DNA from: Streptomyces sp. NRRL B-24085
GTDB lineage: Bacteria; Actinomycetota; Actinomycetes; Streptomycetales; Streptomycetaceae
Direction of reading: 5' to 3'
Length of the DNA: 35,619 nt
Assembly (NCBI RefSeq): GCF_001282115.1
Contig: NZ_LJBR01000014.1
Span: 1 to 35,619, forward strand
A model generated the notes under the pieces. The model was given only the letters and a program-made list of their open reading frames with translations, made no database searches and was not told the DNA's origin. Position numbers and translations under genes: made by a program. Positions 15,633 to 24,791 of the stretch are shown here, one piece after another; within the stretch, counting starts at the first letter, position 1; each line of letters opens with the position of its first letter.

Positions 15633-15724
15633 TCGCTTACTCCTGTCCGCACGGGTCCGGTGCCTTCTGGCCCGGTCACGCCCCTTGAACCGGGCAGCCC
15701 ACCGATCCCTGACAGAAGTGGAGA

Positions 15725-15738
15725 GTGACCTGCGTCAC
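15725..15738. promoter_or_regulatory. Crp-like palindrome upstream of the NDH-2-like gene
   Basis: Minus strand GTGACGCAGGTCAC has arms GTGAC/GTCAC and fits the Streptomyces Crp consensus GTG-N6-GNCAC; the outer bases make it TGTGA-N6-TCAC. It sits between the sigma factor stop and the oxidoreductase start. Short motif, so moderate confidence. Confidence 0.45.
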
Positions 15739-15746
15739 ATGATGGA

Positions 15747-16694
15747 TCAGAGGGCTCCGGTCACGACCGGAGGGCCGAAATCGCCCGCCGCCCACCGCTG
15801 TGTCGCGCGCTCCAGCTTGTCCGGGTTGACCTGGCTGCGCACCGCGACGACGCCTTCGTCCGTCCGCTCCAGGCACATGACGCCGAAGACCCGCCCGTCG
15901 ACCACCGCGACGACCGCGGGGCCGCCGTTGGCCGTGGTGGCGTAGAGATCGGGCGAACCGCCGACCAGGTCCCGCTTGGCCGGGGCCGGCTTGAACAGCC
16001 CGCGCAGGAACTTGGCCACCGCGAGTGCGCCCTGTACGGCACTGGCCCGGGCCGGCACCTTCCCGCCGCCGTCGCCGACCACGACGGCGTCCGAGGTGAG
16101 CAGCTTGATCAGCGGTTCGGTCTCACCGCTGGTCGCCGCGGCGAGGAACTCCTCGACGATCCGGCGCGCGGCCGCCTCGTCGATCTCGGCCCGTGCCCTG
16201 CCCTGCGACACATGCTTCTTCGCACGGTGGAAGATCTGCTGACTGGCCGCCTCGGTGAGATCCAGCATCCCGGCGATCTCCCGGTGGGAGTACGCGAACG
16301 CCTCGCGCAGCACGTACACCGCGCGCTCGTTCGGCGAGAGCCGCTCCAGCAGGACCATCACGGCGTAGGACACCGACTCACGCTGCTCGGCCGTCTCCGC
16401 CGGGCCCAGCATCGGGTCCCCTTCGAGCAGCGGTTCGGGCAGCCACTGGCCGACGTAGGTCTCGCGGCGCGCACGGCCCGACGAAAGGTGGTTGAGGCAC
16501 AGGTTGGTGAGCACCTTGGTCAGCCAGGCCTCCGGCACCTCGATACGCGCGACGTCGGCAGCCTGCCAGCGCAGATAGGTCTCCTGCACGATGTCCTGCG
16601 CCTCACTCGACGAGCCGAGCATGCGGTAGGCGATCGCCTCGAGCCGCGGCCTGGCCGCTTCGAACCGGTCTACGTCGCTGAGAGTCAGGGCCAT
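15747..16694 (-). CDS. sigJ: ECF41-family RNA polymerase sigma factor (SigJ-like) with SnoaL-like C-terminal domain
   Basis: A 315-residue ECF sigma factor. Region 2 (about 13-75) includes RMLGSSSEAQDIVQETYLRW, and region 4 (about 110-165) includes LSPNERAVYVLREAFAYSHR. The C-terminal extension (about 170-315) is an NTF2/SnoaL-like domain. Three ECF41 signatures are present: WLPEP (84-88) in the linker, DGGGK (208-212) and NPDKL near residue 290. In this group the fused domain modulates sigma activity in place of a separate anti-sigma factor, and none is encoded nearby. The oxidoreductase 114 bases downstream is a plausible target. The symbol follows common annotation of this family. Confidence 0.93.
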   Translation of the reverse strand: MALTLSDVDRFEAARPRLEAIAYRMLGSSSEAQDIVQETYLRWQAADVARIEVPEAWLTKVLTNLCLNHLSSGRARRETYVGQWLPEPLLEGDPMLGPAETAEQRESVSYAVMVLLERLSPNERAVYVLREAFAYSHREIAGMLDLTEAASQQIFHRAKKHVSQGRARAEIDEAAARRIVEEFLAAATSGETEPLIKLLTSDAVVVGDGGGKVPARASAVQGALAVAKFLRGLFKPAPAKRDLVGGSPDLYATTANGGPAVVAVVDGRVFGVMCLERTDEGVVAVRSQVNPDKLERATQRWAAGDFGPPVVTGAL

Positions 16695-16819
16695 GCCTGT
16701 GATCTTATCGAGGGGCCGACGGTTTCACGGCCGCACGGCAGCACTGGTGGCAGGTGCGACGGATCGCGTGGTGCCGCGTCCCGAACGCCCGCACAGCACA
16801 GGGGGTTGAACCGGGAGAG

Positions 16820-17347
16820 TCAGGTCAGCACCAGCCAGCGGCGGCCGTCGATCAGTTCCCGGGCTGCGTCGAGGTGGCCGGCGTGGCACGCGGACTCGGT
16901 GATGACGTGGAGCAGGACGTCTCGCAGGGTGTGTAGGTGCGGTTCACCGAACAGGTCGTGGGGCCACCAGGCCAAGGGCGCGTCGACGGGGGTGGCAGCG
17001 ATGACGGCATCGGCGAGTTCCGCCTCGCGACGGTAGAGGTCGAGCACCTCGCCGGCCGGCACGTCCGGCGCCACCCTCCACGCCTCGTCACCGCTCGTCA
17101 GGTCGCGGATGACCTCCTCGTCCCCGGCCACGACCGCGCGGAACCAAAACCGCTCCACATCCAGCGCCAGGTGCTGGACCAGCCCCAGGCAGTGCCACCC
17201 GGAAGGCAGCACGGACCGTCGCAGATCCTTCGGGTCGAGCTCGTCGAGGATGCCGAGGACGTGTCGCCGCTGCCCGTCCAGAACCCGAAGAAGCGCCCTG
17301 ACCTCACCGCTCGGCGTTGACTCGCTCAGATTTCCGGTCACGGTCAT
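16820..17347 (-). CDS. DinB/DUF664-family protein
   Basis: A 175-residue four-helix-bundle protein of the DinB/DUF664 superfamily, which includes metal-dependent mycothiol or bacillithiol transferases. Candidate metal ligands are the histidine in VQHLALDVERFWF and the ITESACHAGHLDAARE pair near the C-terminus, the usual H...HxxxH spacing. GWHCLGLVQHLA and the AWWPHDLFGEPHLHTLRD region fit DUF664. It stands alone; a detoxification role is typical for the family but not shown here. Confidence 0.85.
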   Translation of the reverse strand: MTVTGNLSESTPSGEVRALLRVLDGQRRHVLGILDELDPKDLRRSVLPSGWHCLGLVQHLALDVERFWFRAVVAGDEEVIRDLTSGDEAWRVAPDVPAGEVLDLYRREAELADAVIAATPVDAPLAWWPHDLFGEPHLHTLRDVLLHVITESACHAGHLDAARELIDGRRWLVLT

Positions 17348-17800
17348 ACAGGGTCCACGAAGTCGCGCGGCTTTGCAGGGAGTTGTACGAGATTCGGTGC
17401 GTGAGGTCGTGTCGCTCGTCGATGAGTTCGGATCTCATGGGAGGACCCGCTCGCTGCTGAGGCAAGCTCCGAGTGGCGGACCGCAGGCCGCCCGAAATGG
17501 GTGGTCCGCCGCAGCGAACGCGGCCCGAACCAGAACCAAACTCAGCCTGCGGGTGCGGCAAGGAGCCCGAGTACCGCCCGCGGACAAGGGCCGAGCGGCG
17601 GGCCCGGCGGATCGTTGCCGCACGGGACCGGCCGCCGCTGTCCGAGACGTCGTCCCGACCGGATCCGCTGATGCCGACTCCGTCGACGGGCTGACCTCGT
17701 ACCCGAGCGAGTGAGGCAGCGACGCAGTGGGCTGCGGAGAACGCTGACGCCTTCCGCTGAGGCGTCGCTCCGGCACCGCGGAACCGAATCGCACACTAAC
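17348..17800. other. Gene-poor stretch upstream of the SRPBCC-ArsR operon
   Basis: About 450 bases with no convincing gene. A 73-codon plus-strand frame at 17473-17694 is rich in Arg and Pro without a family or good ribosome-binding site. A hairpin with 8-bp arms GGCGGACC (17475-17482) and GGTCCGCC (17503-17510) is the only clear structure and may terminate or separate transcription. Confidence 0.4.
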
Positions 17801-17862
17801 GCAACTAAAGGTTGCACATCTTTCCGCCGGTCGGCTAGATTGATGTGCAACCAAACATTGCA
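17801..17862 (+). promoter_or_regulatory. Promoter of SRPBCC-ArsR operon with duplicated ArsR operator
   Basis: A good promoter, TTGCAC (17812-17817)-N18-TAGATT (17836-17841), is flanked by two near-identical 16-mers of the form GCAAC(T/C)AAA(G/C)(G/A)TTGCA at 17801-17816 and 17847-17862. The first overlaps the -35, the second covers the likely transcript start. Between them a perfect 11-bp inverted repeat GGTTGCACATC (17810-17820) / GATGTGCAACC (17842-17852) also brackets the -10. This is a strong case for repression by the ArsR protein encoded in the operon. Confidence 0.85.
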
Positions 17863-17876
17863 GAAGGCGGGCAAGC

Positions 17877-18344
17877 ATGGAGTACGGAACGATCGAGCGG
17901 GAGATCCACATCGACGCCTCACCCGAGGTCGTCTTCGAGGTGGTGAGCAGTCCCGAGCACCTGCGCGAGTGGTGGCCGGACGAGGCGGAGTTCCCGGTGA
18001 CTCCCGGAGGAGCGGGGCGAATCGGCTTCGGGGACTTCTCGCAGGGCGGCACCTGGGTGCAGTTCACTGTCGTCGACGCGGTGCCGCCGCGACTCTTCTC
18101 CTTCCGGTGGACCCATGAGGAAGGAGAATCGGCCGCCCCCGGCAACTCGAACCTGGTCGTCTTCGAGATCGAACCCGCCGGGACGGGAACGCTCCTGCGG
18201 ATGACCGAGAGCGGGTTCCGCGAGCGCGGCTGGGACGAGGCGAAGGTCGCCGCCAGGTACGCCGAGCACACCACCGGCTGGGACTTCTACCTGCCGCGGC
18301 TGCCGGCGTACGCCGCGAAGGTCGGAGCCGGGGGCCAGGCGTGA
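17877..18344 (+). CDS. SRPBCC/AHSA1-like protein (first copy)
   Basis: A 155-residue START/Bet v1-like protein with AHSA1 features: EREIHIDASPEVVFEVVSSP at the N-terminus, EHLREWWPDEAEF, and the C-terminal helix GWDFYLPRLPAYAAKVG. Members bind hydrophobic ligands or act as Aha1-like co-chaperones; no function is fixed. First gene of an operon: its stop overlaps the ArsR start (GTGA), and a second SRPBCC gene follows. This arrangement is common in actinobacteria. Confidence 0.9.
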   Translation: MEYGTIEREIHIDASPEVVFEVVSSPEHLREWWPDEAEFPVTPGGAGRIGFGDFSQGGTWVQFTVVDAVPPRLFSFRWTHEEGESAAPGNSNLVVFEIEPAGTGTLLRMTESGFRERGWDEAKVAARYAEHTTGWDFYLPRLPAYAAKVGAGGQA

Positions 18345-18697
18345 CAGTGGACGACGACCTCTGGTCGGCGGTCGGCGACCCGACCCGGCGCCGGATGCTC
18401 GACCTGCTGCTCAGCGAGGGCAGCGGGACGGCGACCAGCCTCAGCGAACGACTGCCGGTGACCCGTCAGGCGGTGGCCAAGCACCTCCTCGTCCTGGACC
18501 GGGTCGGGCTGGTGCACGGCACCACCGCCGGCCGCGAGAAGCAGTTCCGCGTCGACCAGCCACAGCTCGCCCGTGCCGTCGCCCAACTCGCCGATGTCGG
18601 CGCCGCCTGGGACGCCCGCCTCCAGCGCATCAAGCGCATCGCCGAGACGGTCCAGCGCGGCAAGGACACGGAGAACGAGACCGGCAAGAAGCAGTAG
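18341..18697 (+). CDS. ArsR-family regulator of the SRPBCC operon
   Basis: A 118-residue winged-helix regulator: LWSAVGDPTRRRMLDLLLSE, recognition helix region RLPVTRQAVAKHLLVLDRVG, and wing TTAGREKQFRVDQPQL. The pattern GDPTRRRMLDLL is typical of the ArsR group paired with SRPBCC/AHSA1 proteins. GTG start overlaps the previous stop by 4 bases. It most likely represses its own operon at the duplicated GCAAC/TTGC sites upstream. Confidence 0.93.
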   Translation: MTVDDDLWSAVGDPTRRRMLDLLLSEGSGTATSLSERLPVTRQAVAKHLLVLDRVGLVHGTTAGREKQFRVDQPQLARAVAQLADVGAAWDARLQRIKRIAETVQRGKDTENETGKKQ

Positions 18698-18711
18698 AGA
18701 GGAACACGGAG

Positions 18712-19155
18712 ATGGCAGACATACTTCACCGCATCGGCGTCGAGCACTCCTCACCGCAGCAGGTGTACGACGCGCTCACCACCCTGGACGGCCTGTCCGG
18801 CTGGTGGACCGAGAAGACGTCCGGAGAGAGCGGCCTCGGTGGCGTGATCGAGTTCCGGTTCGGGCCGGGCGGGTTCGACATGAAGGTCGTCGCGCTCGAA
18901 CCGGGGCGGCACGTGCGCTGGGACGTCGTAGGCGGACCGCAGGAATGGATCGGCACCAGCGTGCAGTGGGACCTCCGTCAGGACGGTGACTACACGATCG
19001 TGCTGTTCAAGCACGAGGGCTGGCGGGAGCCGGTCGAGTTCATGCACCACTGCAGCACCAAGTGGGCCACCTTCCTGCTGAGCCTCAAGCAGCTCCTGGA
19101 GACCGGGGAAGGCGCCCCCGATCCCCGGGACATGAAGATCAGCGACTGGCACTGA
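18712..19155 (+). CDS. SRPBCC/AHSA1-like protein (second copy)
   Basis: A 147-residue START/Bet v1-like protein: HRIGVEHSSPQQVYDALTTL, then LSGWWTEKTSGE, and a C-terminal helix STKWATFLLSLKQLLETGEG. It is related to, but distinct from, the first SRPBCC protein in the operon. The ATG follows AGAGAGGAAC (good ribosome-binding site), 14 bases after the ArsR stop. The two copies may bind different ligands or form a heteromer; this is a guess. Confidence 0.9.
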   Translation: MADILHRIGVEHSSPQQVYDALTTLDGLSGWWTEKTSGESGLGGVIEFRFGPGGFDMKVVALEPGRHVRWDVVGGPQEWIGTSVQWDLRQDGDYTIVLFKHEGWREPVEFMHHCSTKWATFLLSLKQLLETGEGAPDPRDMKISDWH

Positions 19156-19225
19156 CCCGGCCGCGGTACGGCGTCCAGATCCTCGAACAGCGCCCCCTCC
19201 AGGTCGAGCGAGAGGAACAACGCGT

Positions 19226-20113
19226 TCAGGGTGTGAGGATCCGGTCCTGCTCCACCGGAGGCGTGCCGTCGTACCAGTTCAGGGCCTGCCCGAAGCGGAT
19301 CAACTGGCCGTACAGGGCCGGATCGGCGCCTTCGGCGAAGACCAGGTCGAGCACGGCTCCGGCGGCCCGGGCCGGTGACTGCGCCTGGCTGTAGTCGCTG
19401 AACCACGGGCGCGAGGTGGCGGTGTCGACCATGCCGGGGCACACGGACGCGACCAGCGTGCCGGTGGCGAGGTCGCCCTCGCGGCGTGCGGCGGCGACCG
19501 CGCGTACGGCGGCGACCTGCGCCACCTTCGAGGGCACGTTCAGCCACACCGGCCAGCCCGCCTCCTGCGCGGTCCCGTGGCGGACGGCGTTGCGCCAGGA
19601 CTCGACGGCGTGCTCGACCTCGTCGAGGCTCGCGCCGTCGAACAGGTGGCGCAGGCGGGGGTCGAGATGGCCGAGGGTGCCCAGACTGCTGGCCACGACA
19701 AGGAGCCGGCCGCCCGGGCGGAGGACGGGGCCGAAGGAGCGCAGGACCGCGTGCGTGGCCGTGTTGGAGACGTCGATGAACTCGTCCGCCCGCTCGGCCT
19801 GCGACTCGTCGGGCAGTACGCGGGCGACCGCGTTGGAGATGACGACGTCGACTCCGCCGTGCCTGGCCCTGAGCTCTTCGGCGAGGCCGGCGATGGCGCC
19901 GGTGTCGGTGACGTCCAGGACCCTGCCCTCGACGCGGGCGCGGGTACCCGGCAGGCGGACCACCTCCTCGGCGGTCTCGGCCACCCGCCGGTGACTGCGC
20001 CCGGTCAGCAGGACCAGGTCGTCCGGGCTCATGCGGGCCGCCAGTCCCTCGACCAGGGCACGACCGAGTCCTTGGTTGGCGCCCGTGACGAGGGCGATGC
20101 GGGATGTGTTCAT
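19226..20113 (-). CDS. SDR-family protein, carbonyl-reductase-like, lacking the catalytic Tyr
   Basis: A 295-residue SDR fold protein. The cofactor motif is ALVTGANQGLGRALVEGL near the start, with VLDVTDT and VVISNAV as expected strands, and the SSLGTL serine region is present. The usual YxxxK is replaced by NVPSK in WLNVPSKVAQV, so the tyrosine proton donor is absent. The arrangement resembles CBR1-like reductases. I start at ATG 20113 because the longer frame adds 16 unlikely residues. Divergent from a LysR regulator, 72 bases apart. Confidence 0.88.
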   Translation of the reverse strand: MNTSRIALVTGANQGLGRALVEGLAARMSPDDLVLLTGRSHRRVAETAEEVVRLPGTRARVEGRVLDVTDTGAIAGLAEELRARHGGVDVVISNAVARVLPDESQAERADEFIDVSNTATHAVLRSFGPVLRPGGRLLVVASSLGTLGHLDPRLRHLFDGASLDEVEHAVESWRNAVRHGTAQEAGWPVWLNVPSKVAQVAAVRAVAAARREGDLATGTLVASVCPGMVDTATSRPWFSDYSQAQSPARAAGAVLDLVFAEGADPALYGQLIRFGQALNWYDGTPPVEQDRILTP

Positions 20114-20159
20114 GGCTGCCACGCTAGGAAGCCCCGCGCCCATGAGTCCAACGAAAGTC

Positions 20160-20178
20160 ACGCACGGCTAGCATGCGT
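20160..20178. promoter_or_regulatory. Candidate LysR box between SDR and LysR genes
   Basis: ACGCA (20160-20164) and TGCGT (20174-20178) form an inverted repeat with a 9-base spacer containing GCTAGC, close to the LysR start in the 72-base divergent region. The shape fits a LysR site, but it is short. Confidence 0.4.
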
Positions 20179-20185
20179 AATCGTC

Positions 20186-21112
20186 ATGGACTTCACGGAT
20201 GTGTCACTCACCGCGCTGCGCGTCTTCCGCGCCGTCGCCGAGCAGGGGACCTTCACCGCGGCGGCCGCGTCGCTGGGTTACACCCAGTCCGCGGTCTCCC
20301 GCCAGATCGCCTCGCTCGAACGGGTCGCGGGCGCCGAACTGCTGGAGCGGCGGCGCGACGGCGTACGGCTCACCCCGGCCGGCCGGGTCGTCATGCGCCG
20401 CGCGACGACCGTGCTCGACGAGATCGACGCGACCGCCCGCGAGCTGTCCGGTCTGCCCGGGCAGGCCGGGACGGTCCGCCTGGGGTGGTTCCCCAGCGCC
20501 GGCGCCGTCCTGGTGCCCCGCGCCCTGTCCGCGCTGCGCCGCACGGACCCGGACCTGAACGTCGTCGGCCGGGAGGGCAGCACCCCGGCACTGGTCCGCG
20601 CGCTGCGGGCGGGCAGCCTCGATCTCGCCCTGCTCGCCTCGGCACCGCCGTTCCGGCCGCCGGACGCCGAGTCGCCCGCGCTCGTACTGCTGACACTCAC
20701 CGAACGCGCCCTTTGCCTTGCGGTACCCGCCACCCATCCCCTGGCCCGCGGGGACCACGTCGACGCGGCCGACCTGCGCGGACAGCGATGGATCGCCGGT
20801 TCCTCGTCGGGAGAGGACAAGCTGATGGGCGTGTGGCCGGGTCTGGACGAGCGGCCGGAGATCGCGCACACCGCCCGCGACTGGCTCACCAAGCTCCAAT
20901 TGGTCGCCGCCGGCTGCGGACTGACCACGGTCCCCGCGGCTCTCGCCGCCGCCGCGCCACCCGGCGTCCGCGTCCTGCCCGTCCGCGGCGGCCCCCAGGA
21001 ACAACGGCGCCTGCTCCTGGCCCGGCTCCCCCACCCGATGACCGAACCGAGTGTCCGCGTGGCAGCCGCCCTTCGCGCGGCGGCCCTCGACTCCGCTGGT
21101 GCCGGTGACTGA
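20186..21112 (+). CDS. LysR-family transcriptional regulator
   Basis: A 308-residue LysR-type regulator. The HTH is in residues 1-65 (DVSLTALRVFRAVAEQGTFT, then SAVSRQIASLERVAGAELLE, and GVRLTPAGRVVM). The effector domain starts GTVRLGWFPSAGAVLVPRAL and contains TLTERALCLAVPATHPLARG and AAGCGLTTVPAAL. It is divergent from the SDR gene, its probable target. A perfect hairpin follows the stop. Confidence 0.93.
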   Translation: MDFTDVSLTALRVFRAVAEQGTFTAAAASLGYTQSAVSRQIASLERVAGAELLERRRDGVRLTPAGRVVMRRATTVLDEIDATARELSGLPGQAGTVRLGWFPSAGAVLVPRALSALRRTDPDLNVVGREGSTPALVRALRAGSLDLALLASAPPFRPPDAESPALVLLTLTERALCLAVPATHPLARGDHVDAADLRGQRWIAGSSSGEDKLMGVWPGLDERPEIAHTARDWLTKLQLVAAGCGLTTVPAALAAAAPPGVRVLPVRGGPQEQRRLLLARLPHPMTEPSVRVAAALRAAALDSAGAGD

Positions 21113-21114
21113 CG

Positions 21115-21147
21115 CGGGCGGGCTCGGCCTGCCGCCGAGCCCGCCCG
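21115..21147. terminator. Bidirectional terminator between LysR and GH62 genes
   Basis: Perfect 14-bp arms, CGGGCGGGCTCGGC (21115-21128) and its complement (21134-21147), with a 5-base loop, lie between two convergent genes, two bases after the LysR stop. Confidence 0.88.
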
Positions 21148-21184
21148 GGTCGGCTCCGTTCGGGAGTCGGCCTGTGTCATGCCG

Positions 21185-22651
21185 TCAGCGCTGGAGAGTC
21201 AGCAGCCCCGGACGGTAGGGCAGCAGGCCGTAGTCACCGCCCGAGTTGGGGCTGCGCCCCTGGTAGAGCAACTGGAGGTTGCAGGGATCGACCGTCATGG
21301 TCTGGTCGGCGCTGGTGCGGATCAGTTCGCCGTGGCTGATGTCGTTGGTCCAGGTGGCACCGCTGTTGGCCTTGCCGGCGAAAGGATTACTCTCGCTCGC
21401 TGCCTGGGGCGTCCATGAACCGTTCAGGCTGGTGGCCGTGAACGAGCGGAAGTAGCGTCCCTGCGAGCCGATCGCCTCGACGATCATGAGGTAGCGGTTC
21501 TGACCCTGCAGCTTGTAGACCTGCGGGGCTTCGAAGAGGTTGTTCGTCGTGTCGCTCATGACCACGGTGGAGGTCGAGCCGAAGCTGCCCGGGAAGTTCC
21601 CGATCGGCATGCTGGCCCGGTAGATCTTCCCGTTGTCACCGGCGAAGAACAGGTACATGTTCGTCCCGTCGCCGATGAGCGTCTGGTCGATGGGACCGGT
21701 TCCGGAGCCGGAGATGCTCCCGGAGAAGAGCACCTGAGGGGAGGACCAGCCGTTCGGGTTGGTGGGGTCGCTCGACGTCCGGTAGGAGAACGCGGTCCCG
21801 CCCCACTGGTAGGCGAGCACCCAGATGTTCTTCGGCGCGAAGTAGAAGAGCGTGGGCGCGACGGTGGAGGACGACATCGTGTTCTGGCCGGCCGAGGCCA
21901 TGTCCGACCAGTTGGTGAAGGGGGTGAAGTTCATCGACCCCCAGCTGGTTCCCGTGTCGTGGGTCGTCGCGTAGACGAGTTGCTTGCCGTTGTACGGGAC
22001 CACGGTGAAGTCCTTGAGCGAGACCCACCCGGACTTGGGCTGCGCCAGCGCGCCCGTCGACGTCCAGCGGTACGACGACGGCAGGTCGCACCCGCCGGGG
22101 GTGTCGGCGCCGACCTTGACGAGCTGCCACTGCTGGTTGGTGCCGCCCCAGTCGTCGTACTGGACGATGTTCGCGTTGTCGGCGGTGGAGGCACCCTGCA
22201 CTTCGAGGGCCCTGTTGCTGTGGCGCGAGATCAACCGCACGTAGCCGTCCGAGCTGTCGGCCAGCCGCCACTGCTGGTTGGTGGCGTTCAGATCGGTCCA
22301 CTGGACGATCGAGCCACCGTTCGCGGTGGACCAGTTGTAGACGTCCAGCACCTTGCCCGAGTGGCGGGACTTGATGCGGAAGTAGCCGCCCCCGGAGTCG
22401 ACGAACTGCCACTGCTGCTGGGCCTGATCGTTCCTGGCCCACTGGGTGATGCGGGCGCCGTCACCGGTCGCCATGTTGTAGACGTCCAGGGCCTTGCCAC
22501 TGTTGCGGTTGACCAGCACGTACGACGCGTTGGGGTCGACCGTCGCCGCGGCGGCGGGCTGGGCTCCGAGGAAGGTCGCCACCATCAGCAACGGCGCGAG
22601 GACGGCGAGCAAGCGTCTGAGGGGGACCGTGGACGGGTGGCGTAAACGCAT
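21185..22651 (-). CDS. Secreted GH62 alpha-L-arabinofuranosidase with N-terminal ricin-type CBM13
   Basis: The 488-residue secreted enzyme removes arabinose side chains from arabinoxylan. Residues 1-35 are a signal peptide ending PAAAA. Residues 40-180 hold a ricin-B/CBM13 trefoil with three QxW repeats (QQQWQF, NQQWRL, NQQWQL). The GH62 five-bladed propeller spans 190-488, and its acidic triad is visible: Asp214 in LKDFTVV, Asp322 in GPIDQTL and Glu374 in LFEAPQVY. The ATG at 22651 has AAGGAGG upstream; the longer frame adds 38 unlikely residues. It lies back to back with a GH10 xylanase that carries a CBM13 of the same type, and both promoters share an operator. Confidence 0.93.
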   Translation of the reverse strand: MRLRHPSTVPLRRLLAVLAPLLMVATFLGAQPAAAATVDPNASYVLVNRNSGKALDVYNMATGDGARITQWARNDQAQQQWQFVDSGGGYFRIKSRHSGKVLDVYNWSTANGGSIVQWTDLNATNQQWRLADSSDGYVRLISRHSNRALEVQGASTADNANIVQYDDWGGTNQQWQLVKVGADTPGGCDLPSSYRWTSTGALAQPKSGWVSLKDFTVVPYNGKQLVYATTHDTGTSWGSMNFTPFTNWSDMASAGQNTMSSSTVAPTLFYFAPKNIWVLAYQWGGTAFSYRTSSDPTNPNGWSSPQVLFSGSISGSGTGPIDQTLIGDGTNMYLFFAGDNGKIYRASMPIGNFPGSFGSTSTVVMSDTTNNLFEAPQVYKLQGQNRYLMIVEAIGSQGRYFRSFTATSLNGSWTPQAASESNPFAGKANSGATWTNDISHGELIRTSADQTMTVDPCNLQLLYQGRSPNSGGDYGLLPYRPGLLTLQR

Positions 22652-22726
22652 CTGGGGGCCTCCTTGGGGGCGGGGCGAGGTGGCGTCGGCACCGCACAGC
22701 ACCGTGCCGCGGATGCATGGATCGAT

Positions 22727-22794
22727 CGAAACATTCGATATGTTCGCCAGATCCTTCGACGCCACAAGCTAGGAATAAGGGGTCCCTCGGTCAA
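22727..22794 (-). promoter_or_regulatory. GH62 promoter and xylan-regulon operator
   Basis: Minus-strand promoter TTGACC (22794-22789)-N17-TAGCTT (22771-22766). About 22 to 32 bases past the expected start lies CGAATGTTTCG (22737-22727), the same 11-mer as in the GH10 promoter region, so a roadblock repressor is likely. The rest of the 578-base intergenic region 22652-23229 holds no gene. Confidence 0.72.
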
Positions 22795-22968
22795 GGTCTG
22801 CGGCCGTTCTGTCTGCAAACAGGCCCTCCCTGCCGGGTGCGACGAGCTGTCACGCCGAGCGAAACCGCATGGGATGCGGTGCGGCCCGAAGCTCCACATC
22901 ATGGCCTCTGAGCAGGGTCTAAAGGACGATCGAACTACATACACCCCCTTGCTCCGGTCGTGACTTGA

Positions 22969-24657
<1,689 letters not shown>

Positions 24658-24711
24658 CGGGTGGCGGCGACCGCCCTCACACCCTCGCGGTGACACGGCA
24701 GGACAGGACAA

Positions 24712-24741
24712 TGCTGCGGGCCGCACCAGCGGCCCGCAGCA
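24712..24741. terminator. Bidirectional terminator between GH10 and beta-helix genes
   Basis: Perfect 13-bp arms TGCTGCGGGCCGC (24712-24724) and GCGGCCCGCAGCA (24729-24741) with a 4-base loop ACCA lie between the two convergent genes. Confidence 0.9.
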
Positions 24742-24791
24742 CGTCGGGTTCGGCGTTCTCGTCAGTGGCGGGCCGGGTCACCGGCCGCCGG

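Noticed and set aside
15650..15720. ECF41-type promoter (TGTCA...CGTC) upstream of the flavoprotein gene
   Set aside because: A TGTCAGG is present, but no CGTC occurs at the required distance, so I did not list it as a feature.
17473..17694. 73-codon plus-strand frame in the gap before the SRPBCC operon
   Set aside because: Arg/Pro-rich, no ribosome-binding site, no recognisable domain; treated as non-coding.
17435..18274. 279-codon minus-strand frame across the SRPBCC gene
   Set aside because: Overlaps a clear plus-strand operon with a strong promoter; the sequence has no family features.
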